Source: Nocardia rhamnosiphila NBRC 108938 (GTDB lineage Bacteria > Actinomycetota > Actinomycetes > Mycobacteriales > Mycobacteriaceae). From it: 64,000 nucleotides of DNA. The first letter of the stretch is position 1. Each line of letters begins with the position of its first letter. The notes under the pieces were generated by a model. The model was not told the origin of the DNA. It saw nothing but the letters and a program-made list of their open reading frames with translations, and did no database searches. Positions 25,700 through 32,850 of this stretch are shown here, piece by piece. The stretch is taken from positions 1 through 64,000 of the forward strand of contig NZ_JOAJ01000011.1 in NCBI RefSeq assembly GCF_000720425.1, given 5' to 3'. Made by a program: the position numbers and the translations under genes.

Positions 25700-26593
25700 T
25701 CAGAAGGTCGCGTCGCCGACGATCCCGGCACGCTCCATCTTTCGCACCCCGGGCCAGTAGTCCTGGACCGCGTAATGCTGGGTGGACCGGTTGTCCCAGA
25801 TCACGAAGCTGTTCTCCGTCCACCGCCAGCGCACCTGGTATTCCGGAATCGTGGCCTGCCGCATCAGGTAGTGCAGCAACTCGGCGGCCCCGGGCGCGTA
25901 GTCCGCGCCGAATCGCACGTTCTCCGGCGTGTGGTAATTGACCAGGTGGGTGGTGAAGGAATTGACGAACAGAATGCGCTCGCCCGTTTCGGGATGGGTG
26001 CGCACCACCGGATGCTCGGCGTCGGGATAACGCCGCGCGAGATCGTGGCGCTTGTCGTCCGGCATCGCCGCGCCGAAACTGGCCTCGATGCTGTGGCGAG
26101 CGCGCAGGCCCTCGATCCGCTCCTTGACCCGCTCGGGCAGGCGCCGATACGCCTCGACCATGTTCACCCAGATGGTGTCGCCGCCGACCGGCGGAGCTTC
26201 CACACAGCGCAGAATCGAACCCATCGGCGGGTTCGCCCGCCAGGTGGCGTCACAGTGGAAGGCGTTCTCGTAGTGCTCAGGGGGGCTGTCGAGGTCTTTG
26301 TAGATGCGCACGAGTCCGGGGTTGTCCGGGTCGCTGCCCAGGACCGGGTGGTCTTCCAGCGGTCCGAATCGCTGTGCCAGAGCGACGTGATCAGCGCGAC
26401 TGATGTCCTGGTCGCGCACGAACAGCACCTTGTACTCGAGCAGCAGAGCGCGTAGTTCGGCGAAAAGCGCGTCGTCATGGGCAATCTGCGCGAGGTCGAC
26501 ATCGACCAGCTCCGCACCGATCGAACAGGTGAGTGGCGTGGCGGTGATCGCGCCGCGCGTCACCGAATCGTGGGATGGAGCAAAGGGTGTCAT
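25700..26593 (-). CDS. TauD/TfdA-family Fe(II)/2-oxoglutarate dioxygenase
   Basis: A 297-aa dioxygenase. It has the N-terminal region LTCSIGAELVDVDLAQIAHD and VLFVRDQDISRADHVALAQR. The iron-binding HxD is in YENAFHCDATWRANPPMG, the distal His is in SFVIWDNRSTQHYAVQDY, and a 2-oxoglutarate-binding Arg follows in WPGVRKMER. All three metal ligands are present, so it should be active. The family hydroxylates taurine, aryloxyacids, carnitine precursors and similar. ATG 26593 follows GGAAGGA. It lies 47 bp before BKACE. It could create the alcohol that is oxidised to the beta-keto acid; this is inference. Confidence 0.85.
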   Translation of the reverse strand: MTPFAPSHDSVTRGAITATPLTCSIGAELVDVDLAQIAHDDALFAELRALLLEYKVLFVRDQDISRADHVALAQRFGPLEDHPVLGSDPDNPGLVRIYKDLDSPPEHYENAFHCDATWRANPPMGSILRCVEAPPVGGDTIWVNMVEAYRRLPERVKERIEGLRARHSIEASFGAAMPDDKRHDLARRYPDAEHPVVRTHPETGERILFVNSFTTHLVNYHTPENVRFGADYAPGAAELLHYLMRQATIPEYQVRWRWTENSFVIWDNRSTQHYAVQDYWPGVRKMERAGIVGDATF

Positions 26594-26621
26594 CGTTGTC
26601 CTTCCAGGTGTGGAGCCGGTG

Positions 26622-27599
26622 TCAGACGGTGAAGACCGAGGAACCGACGCTGCGACCCGATTCCATGTCGCGGTGGGCCTGTATCGCATCGGAAAGCTTG
26701 TAGCGCTGGTTGATCTCGATCCGGATACGACCGGCCGCGACATGCGAGAAGAGTTCGCCGGCCAGTTCGGCTCGCTCCGCGGGATCAGCGATGTAGTCGG
26801 CGAGCGCGGGGCGGGTGACGAACAGCGAGCCCTTGACCGCCAGTTGCATGGCATTGATGGGTGGAGTCGGCCCGGAGGCGGTGCCGAAGCACACCAGCAG
26901 CCCGCGCCGCGACAGCGAATCCAACGACGTGTCGAAGGTGGTCTTTCCGATGCTGTCGTAGACCACCGGCACACCGGCGCCACCGGTGATCTCACGCACT
27001 CGGGCGGCGACGTCCTCGCGGGTGTAGATCACCACGTGATCGCAACCGTTGGCCCGGGCGATCTCGGCCTTCTCCTCGCTGGAGACGGTGCCGATCACAG
27101 TGATACCCAGCAACTTTGCCCATTGCACGAAGATCGACCCGACCCCACCGGCCGCGGCGTGGAGCAGGACCGTATCCCCTTCGCGCAGCGGATGGATGCG
27201 GCGCAACAGGTAGGCGGTCGTCAATCCACGCATCGTCATCGATGCGGCGGTGTCGAATCCGATTCCGTCCGGCAATGCGAGCAGATGCTCGGCAGGCATC
27301 ACTCGTTCGGTGCTGTACGCCCCCAGCGGGCTACCGGTATAGGTCACCCGGTCCCCCGCCTCGAACCCCTCGACACCCGGGCCTACCGCCTCGATCACAC
27401 CGGCCGCCTCGACGCCCATACCTGCGGGTAGCGCGGCCGGGTACAGGCCGGAGCGGAAGTAGGTATCGGCGAAATTCAGTCCTACCGCTTCGTGCCGCAC
27501 CCGCACTTCACCGGGCCCCGGCTCGCCCACCTCGGCATCCTCCCAGCGCAGCACCTCAGGACCACCGGTCTCGTAGAAGCGAACAGCGTGTGCCACCAC
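26622..27599 (-). CDS. NADPH:quinone oxidoreductase (zinc-independent MDR family)
   Basis: A 325-aa MDR-superfamily reductase. It starts VAHAVRFYETGGPEVLRWED, a typical Qor N-terminus. The nucleotide fold is VLLHAAAGGVGSIFVQWAKL (A-A-G-G-V-G). No catalytic zinc Cys/His set is visible, which fits the quinone-reductase subgroup. The substrate loop GTASGPTPPINAMQLAVKG is characteristic. It is the first gene of the catabolic operon, transcribed away from the AraC regulator. In this setting it might reduce an enone intermediate or simply detoxify quinones. Confidence 0.85.
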   Translation of the reverse strand: MVAHAVRFYETGGPEVLRWEDAEVGEPGPGEVRVRHEAVGLNFADTYFRSGLYPAALPAGMGVEAAGVIEAVGPGVEGFEAGDRVTYTGSPLGAYSTERVMPAEHLLALPDGIGFDTAASMTMRGLTTAYLLRRIHPLREGDTVLLHAAAGGVGSIFVQWAKLLGITVIGTVSSEEKAEIARANGCDHVVIYTREDVAARVREITGGAGVPVVYDSIGKTTFDTSLDSLSRRGLLVCFGTASGPTPPINAMQLAVKGSLFVTRPALADYIADPAERAELAGELFSHVAAGRIRIEINQRYKLSDAIQAHRDMESGRSVGSSVFTV

Positions 27600-27861
27600 A
27601 GATCTCCTCTTCGGTCGACCGCACCACCGGTGCGATCGACAGTTGTGTCCGACGAATGGGTGTCCGGACAGTCACCGCGTGCCGCGGCGTCACAGTGCGG
27701 ACCAGCGATCGCGTGCTGCCAGTGGCGGGCCGCGCCGGGTGCGCTCACCGATCGCGACTTCCCCGACCACTGATCACCATCGCTGTGATGGGACCCACTG
27801 TAATCCGGACCACCCCTCTGCGCTTATCCTCAGGGGACTGGTTACTGTTCAATTCGGGACA

Positions 27862-28932
27862 ATGGAGTACCTGGTGAAACCACTCGCCCGCTATGCGGCA
27901 ATACACGGATTCGTGGAACTCGGCCGCTCGCTGGGGCTGGACCCGGTGGCCCTGCTCCGCGCGAGCGGACTGGACCCCGCCGGTCTGAGCGTGCAGGACC
28001 GCTGGGTTCCCGCCGCCGCTATCGCGGACCTACTCGAACGCTGCGCGATCAGCTCCGGGCGGGAAGACATCGGCCTACGCCTGGCAGAACGTCGCCGCCT
28101 GGCCAATCTCGGCCCGCTCAGCATGGTCATCCGCGAGGAACCCGACGTCCGCAGCGCACTGCGGACCATGTCCCGCTACGAGCACATGTACAACGAGGCG
28201 CTGCACACCCGACTCACCGAACGCAACTCCATCGCCACCATCCGCCTGAGCCTCGATCTCGGCGGACCGGGTGAAACGCGGCAGCCCATCGAACTGGCGG
28301 TCGGCATCCTGCACGGACTCATGCGTGGATTCCTCGGAACCACCTGGCAACCGCTGGAAGTCCGCTTCACCCACCCGGCACCCGCAGACCTCTCCACCCA
28401 CCACCGCGTCCTCGGTACCCGTGTCGGTTTCGACCAGGACTTCAACGGAATCCTCATCTACACCACCGACCTCGACGCACCCAATGCCATGTCGGACCCC
28501 CAGCTGCGCACCTACGCGCAGCAGATTTTCAATGCGCCGTGGGCAACCTCGACCGCGACGACTGTGGACCGCGTCCGGGAACTGATCGAACTACTCCTGC
28601 CGACCGGACGATGCTCGGCCGACCAGATCGCGCAAAGCCTCGGCGTCGACCGCCGCACCATCCACCGCCGCCTCGCCGCCGAGGGCGAAACCTATACCGC
28701 CCTGGTCGATTCCAGCCGAGCCGAACTCGCCCGGCACATGGTAGCCGGCAACCGCCACAGCCTGACCGAGATCTCCGAACTGCTCGCCTTCTCCTCGCCC
28801 GGCAACTTCTCCCGATGGTTCCGCACCCGCTTCGGCGAAAGCCCTGGTCAGTGGCGCGCCGCCCGCCCGGCAGCCCCGGCCCAGCCTTTCCCAACCGGCT
28901 CGACGCGGCCCGAGCCACGCGCCACCGAGTAG
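27862..28932 (+). CDS. AraC-family transcriptional regulator (OruR/MmsR-like)
   Basis: A 356-aa regulator. The N-terminal ligand domain (residues 1-210) is of the OruR/ArgR type: GRSLGLDPVALLRASGLDPA, and GLRLAERRRLANLGPLSMVI. The C-terminal HTH region (about 250-340) reads SADQIAQSLGVDRRTIHRRL then SLTEISELLAFSSPGNFSRW and FRTRFGESPGQWR, the canonical AraC second helix-turn-helix. The start is ATG 27862. It is divergent from the oxidoreductase-to-ligase operon by 262 bp, so it is the likely activator of that operon. The tail is Pro/Arg-rich and disordered. Confidence 0.85.
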   Translation: MEYLVKPLARYAAIHGFVELGRSLGLDPVALLRASGLDPAGLSVQDRWVPAAAIADLLERCAISSGREDIGLRLAERRRLANLGPLSMVIREEPDVRSALRTMSRYEHMYNEALHTRLTERNSIATIRLSLDLGGPGETRQPIELAVGILHGLMRGFLGTTWQPLEVRFTHPAPADLSTHHRVLGTRVGFDQDFNGILIYTTDLDAPNAMSDPQLRTYAQQIFNAPWATSTATTVDRVRELIELLLPTGRCSADQIAQSLGVDRRTIHRRLAAEGETYTALVDSSRAELARHMVAGNRHSLTEISELLAFSSPGNFSRWFRTRFGESPGQWRAARPAAPAQPFPTGSTRPEPRATE

Positions 28933-29078
28933 CAATCCTCCGCATTCACTCCGGCCGTGCGCGGGCTGCGGACGGACCTCGTCCGACCGCGGACACGGCC
29001 CGGAGCGTTCTCGGACCTATCGAGGATCACCGCCCGCGCGGGGCTCGTGCATGAATTGGGAATACAACGGCCGACCGG

Positions 29079-29101
29079 CGCCGGCCCTTTCCGGGCCGGC
29101 G
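29079..29101. terminator. Strong GC hairpin downstream of the AraC gene
   Basis: CGCCGGCCC-TTTCC-GGGCCGGCG is a perfect 9-bp stem with a 5-nt loop, 146 bp after the AraC stop. It lacks a T-tract on either side but may serve as an intrinsic terminator of the type common in actinomycetes. The surrounding 28933-29282 has no convincing gene. Confidence 0.5.
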
Positions 29102-29282
29102 GGTGAACCGCCGATGTGGAAATGCTGGTCGTCGTCGGGCACCCGCGTACTTCTCGCTTCCTGTGGTGATGATCTGTTCGGCGTCCGCATCCCGCAGTTG
29201 GTGACCGACGGCGCATCCCAGCGAAGTGGATGGCCACCGCGTCGCCACTTCCCTCATTCGAGCCGAACAGGCAATCGGAAGC

Positions 29283-29313
29283 GGATTCGGCTCGCTGATA
29301 ACGAGCCGAATCC
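29283..29313 (-). terminator. Perfect 12-bp hairpin, terminator of the small peptide gene
   Basis: GGATTCGGCTCG-CTGATAA-CGAGCCGAATCC is a perfect 12-bp stem and 7-nt loop, 7 bp after the stop codon of the 31-aa minus-strand gene. Its position directly after the stop supports both the terminator call and the reality of the gene. Confidence 0.75.
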
Positions 29314-29320
29314 GTGAGGC

Positions 29321-29416
29321 TCACCAGCCGGAGCCCGAACCACCCGATCCGGTGTTGGCAAGGATGGTGCCGATGACCATCTGCAAGATTCCGGCGACAG
29401 AGCCCAGATATTCCAC
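29321..29416 (-). CDS. 31-aa hydrophobic peptide
   Basis: GTG 29416 lies six bases after a perfect GGAGG ribosome site. The frame encodes 31 residues: VEYLGSVAGILQMVIGTILA followed by NTGSGGSGSGW and TGA. It is one amphipathic or membrane helix plus a Gly/Ser tail ending in Trp. A perfect 12-bp terminator hairpin follows 7 bp later. It is too short for most gene finders. Its size and helix recall the small cell-wall porin or modulin-like peptides of Corynebacteriales, but no homology can be claimed. A transcription unit of its own is likely, since the neighbours are far away. Confidence 0.6.
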   Translation of the reverse strand: MEYLGSVAGILQMVIGTILANTGSGGSGSGW

Positions 29417-30230
29417 GGTGTTCCTCCGACTTTCTCATCGCCGACTGTCCGGCGTACCGGTGAATCTAGCCCAGAAGAGATCAGAAATGTTTCCGTTTCA
29501 TCGAAAGTACAGGTCACCAGCTATCACTTGGACACCCCGCCGCAATGCGACAACTTCCACGCCACGGTCCACTTCGATGTTCGATATACCCGAGGGATCT
29601 ACGGACCAGCCGATACACCCGTCCGGGGGCGCTCGAGACCAGTGACTATTTCGACAATGAGCGTTCGGTCCGAATGGTCCGCCGAGAAGATCGCGCCACT
29701 GAAGCCGCGGGTGTGGCAACTACACAGCAGCAGTCGGCCGTCGATGCGCTGTGTTGACAGAGAGGCATGCGGAATTGCCACCTCTCGCCACAAGCCGGTG
29801 CCCACGCCGGGCACCGATCCGCCCGAACACACCAGAATCGGCACCGTGGTGCGTTCAGCGGCAAAGGCAGGCGGGTCGGCTGCGCGCGGCATCACCCCTG
29901 CCGCCGCGCGGGAAAATGGTGGGCGAATTCGAGGCCGACCGTCTGCCGATCAGCTAGGGCCCTCAGCAATACATCCGTCGCCGAAAGCCCCGATGGGTAT
30001 TGCGTTGGATTAGTGTCCTGCCAGGAATGAACACCTACACACTGGCCTGACCTGCACAAATTACAAGGATGACCCATAGCGATATGACATGATCGCAGCT
30101 CGCAATGTCGGCAAAGTGCCTGGAGGGAGAATCGACCACTACCGAGGTAGCAACTTTCCACGGCGCTGCGGATGTCCATCGACCGGCCGAGGCGTGAGAG
30201 GAGGGCATTCGACGGTGGCCGCAACAAGAA
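29417..30230. other. Gene-poor stretch with one doubtful ORF pair
   Basis: No recognised gene. Two minus-strand frames, 29892-30227 (111 aa, containing YPSGLSATDVLLRALADRQT) and 29599-29895 (98 aa, containing TVPILVCSGGSVPGVGTGLW), overlap by GTGA as in a translationally coupled pair. Neither shows a known domain nor a clear ribosome site for the first, so they may be chance frames or decay products. Confidence 0.3.
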
Positions 30231-31646
30231 TCACGACCGGATGGCCGCGATGGTCTCCACCAGCTCGACCACCCGTCGATCCGAATCGCCGTATCGCGCC
30301 TCCATATGACCGCGCAACCGCTCCAGGCGGTCGAGCGCCTCCGCTTTCCTACCGAGGTGGAGAACGCATTCGGCGAGCCTGCGCTGGCAGACCATGACCT
30401 GGTCGTCGTAGGGGCCGCGCTCGGAGGTCAAGTCATCGATGAGGACCCCATACAGGTCGGCGGCCTCGGCGTAGCTCTCGGATTCGAAACGCAGACCCGC
30501 CAGCTCGACCCGAGCGTCCACCACATCTGCGTCCCGTGCGCCCAGTACGGGTACCGCCGCGTCGACAACGGTCTTGAGGTGCCGGATGGCCGGGTGATAG
30601 CGCGACTCGTCGGCCAGCCGACGGGCACGTTCGACCGCTCGGTGCAGATCGCCGCGGCTCAGATCATCGGTGGGGACGTGGGTAGCCGAGGACCGCTGTG
30701 CGGCCTGGACCGTCTCAGGTGGTGTGCACGCAGCGAAAAGGCCGGGTCCGGGAGCGGACGCACTCACTGCGGCGGCGTACATGCGGGTGGGACTGTCCAC
30801 GTCGTCGACCAATCCGCCGAGCTCAGCGGCATGGCGCATCAGTACCGTGTGGACGATATTGGCTCCGGCCGGGCGGCTCTCGGCCTTCTTCTCCAGCATG
30901 CACATGACGAGTCCCGCCATATCGGCCGGTATTTCGGGCCGCTCGTCCCGAATGTTCGGTGCAGCGGCAGACACTTGCTGCTTCCACACCGTGTAAGCAC
31001 TGTCGCCGGCGAATACACGGTCCCCGGTGAGCATTTCGTGCACGATGAGTCCTAGTGCGTACAGGTCGGTCTGCGGGGTCACCTCTCGGGATTCGACCTG
31101 TTCGGGTGCCATGTATGCGGGTGTGCCGAGGGTCTGTCCGGTGGTCGTATAGCGGCTGAGCCCGGAATCGAGTGCGACGGCGAGACCGAAGTCGAGTACT
31201 TTCACGGTGCCGTTGTCGCAGAGCATGAGGTTGGACGGTTTGAGGTCGCGATGGTAGATGCGGTGCCGGTGTGTTGCCGCAAGTACCGCGGCGACCTGCG
31301 CGCCGAGCGCCGCCACGGCACCGACCGGCAGTGGACCTCTGCGGGCGAGCAGATCGTCGAAGGTGACACCGTCGACGAACTCCATGACGAGGAACGGGCG
31401 CGGTGTCGGCTCCTCTGTGGTGCCGGCATCGTAGATCGCCGGCGTACCCGGATGACTCACCGTCGCCATCAGTTCCGCTTCGCGCAGGAAGCGTTTGGTC
31501 CAGTCGGGGTCGCTGGCGAGGTTCGGCTGTGTCACCTTCACCGCGATCCGGCGTTTCAGGTTTCGGTCGAATCCCTCGTACACCTGCCCCATTCCCCCGG
31601 CACCGACCTGGCGGATGAGTTCGTATCGCCCTCCGACGAGCTGCAC
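30231..31646 (-). CDS. Ser/Thr protein kinase with C-terminal helical (TPR-like) region
   Basis: A 471-aa Hanks-type kinase. The glycine loop is YELIRQVGAGGMGQVYEGF, the Lys strand RIAVKVT, the catalytic loop IYHRDLKPSNLML, the DFG segment VKVLDFGLAVAL and the APE segment LGTPAYMAPEQV, so all catalytic residues are present. After about residue 280 there is a linker and then a helical repeat region (RRLADESRYHPAIRHLKTVV, SYAEAADLYGVLIDDL, RKAEALDRLERLRGHM). No transmembrane helix or PASTA domain exists, so it is cytosolic. The GTG start follows GGAGG. It is the third gene of the methylase operon, 25 bp after the degenerate methylase. A kinase in such a unit suggests signalling or control of defence, as in PglW or Stk2 systems. 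Confidence 0.85.
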   Translation of the reverse strand: MQLVGGRYELIRQVGAGGMGQVYEGFDRNLKRRIAVKVTQPNLASDPDWTKRFLREAELMATVSHPGTPAIYDAGTTEEPTPRPFLVMEFVDGVTFDDLLARRGPLPVGAVAALGAQVAAVLAATHRHRIYHRDLKPSNLMLCDNGTVKVLDFGLAVALDSGLSRYTTTGQTLGTPAYMAPEQVESREVTPQTDLYALGLIVHEMLTGDRVFAGDSAYTVWKQQVSAAAPNIRDERPEIPADMAGLVMCMLEKKAESRPAGANIVHTVLMRHAAELGGLVDDVDSPTRMYAAAVSASAPGPGLFAACTPPETVQAAQRSSATHVPTDDLSRGDLHRAVERARRLADESRYHPAIRHLKTVVDAAVPVLGARDADVVDARVELAGLRFESESYAEAADLYGVLIDDLTSERGPYDDQVMVCQRRLAECVLHLGRKAEALDRLERLRGHMEARYGDSDRRVVELVETIAAIRS

Positions 31647-31671
31647 CGGCCACCTCCGTGATGCGTCGAAA

Positions 31672-32808
31672 CTACTTGCCCGTTCCCGGCCGCAGACGGC
31701 CGGTGGCCAGCCCCCGGTACCCGAGGTGTACCAAGTGCTCGATATCTGCGCGGCGTTCCTGCCAGCTTGCTTCGAGCCTACGGAGTCGCGCGAACTCCTC
31801 CGCGCAGCGGCGTTGTTCGGTCGGCGGTAGCCGCGGTATCCCGACGGTGTGCAGGTCGATATCACCACTGTGCTCGTCGTCGATCGCGGCACGCAGAACG
31901 CCGGCGAGGAAACCGGGATCCAGTATGGCGGGATCGGCACGCAAGAGATCAATTCCAGGGCCGAGGAGCATGTCGGACTCCGTGCACACGCGCACCGCCG
32001 GCTCCTGTGGAGCCAGAGCTACATCTCCGGCACGGATGATCACCGCGCCCGCCACACCGGCGTCTCCGCACCGCGATGCCGGTCGTCCCAACCGGATGTC
32101 CTTTGCCGTCAGCATCGACGTCACACCGTCGGCGCTCACGACAGTCGGTGGCGACCGATGGATTTCGACCATGCCGGCCTCGGCGAGCTCACCCACCGTC
32201 ACCACACCGTAGGTTGCCGGGTTCGGCTCCAGCATCGGCGGCGTTTCCGCCGGCCTCTCCAGGTACGTGGTCCGAAGCGCCGAGTACCTGTCGGCGGCGG
32301 CCGCCGGCCGCTCCGGAGTCAGGTCGACGTAGTCGTCGAGCCGGTCGATGATGCGGACCGTGAACCGCTCGGCCTCGGGATGTGCGGGGTCGAAACGGAA
32401 CGCCTGCCACACCGCGGCCGCGGCGGACAGGTCGCCTGCCGTGTGCATCAACAGCACGGACTGCGGCCGTTCACCGTCCGCCTCGTGTAGGAGCCAGAGG
32501 TCGCGGTCCGCGGCGAGCCCGGTGACGACGGCCCGGAGAACCCCGGTGCGCAGCAGTGTCCTCCGCAGCGGGCGCGCCCTGCTGCTCGACGCCGCGGCGG
32601 CCGGCATGAGTACGCACACCGTCCCGGAATCCGATGCCTGAGTGAGACATTGGCGGGCCCAGGCAGCCGCGCCCTCGGTGGACTCCCACCGCCGGTCACC
32701 GTCGTCGCCGAAGTATCCGGGGTCGTAGACGGTCGCATCGAATGCCTGCGCCGCGGACTCATACCACACGTCGAACCTTCCTGTCCGTCGGCCGCATCGC
32801 GTCGACAA
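31672..32808 (-). CDS. Catalytically degenerate methylase/specificity-like protein
   Basis: A 378-aa paralogue of the second half of the upstream methylase. Colinear parts include DATVYDPGYFGDDGDRRWES (facing the active protein's NPPYGDRDWG), RRTLLRTGVLRAVVTGLAAD (facing RANLVRAGVLRAVVGLAPG) and PATYGVVTVGELAEAGMVEI. SAM motif I is absent and NPPY is replaced by DPGY, so it cannot methylate. The last 170 residues (SMLTAKDIRLGRPAS, DPGFLAGVLRAAI, TVGIPRLPPTEQRRCAEEF) resemble a type I specificity subunit. A TTG codon at 32854 overlapping the upstream stop opens another frame for 32 codons, so the true start may lie there after a frameshift near 32780. Confidence 0.6.
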   Translation of the reverse strand: MSTRCGRRTGRFDVWYESAAQAFDATVYDPGYFGDDGDRRWESTEGAAAWARQCLTQASDSGTVCVLMPAAAASSSRARPLRRTLLRTGVLRAVVTGLAADRDLWLLHEADGERPQSVLLMHTAGDLSAAAAVWQAFRFDPAHPEAERFTVRIIDRLDDYVDLTPERPAAAADRYSALRTTYLERPAETPPMLEPNPATYGVVTVGELAEAGMVEIHRSPPTVVSADGVTSMLTAKDIRLGRPASRCGDAGVAGAVIIRAGDVALAPQEPAVRVCTESDMLLGPGIDLLRADPAILDPGFLAGVLRAAIDDEHSGDIDLHTVGIPRLPPTEQRRCAEEFARLRRLEASWQERRADIEHLVHLGYRGLATGRLRPGTGK

Positions 32809-32850
32809 CCAACAGCCGTCCTGGGTGTGCCTGCTGCGACCAGTCCCCGA

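Noticed and set aside
28848..29438. 196-aa minus-strand frame
   Set aside because: Low-complexity antisense frame; it overlaps the AraC 3' end and the 31-aa peptide unit, which is better supported.
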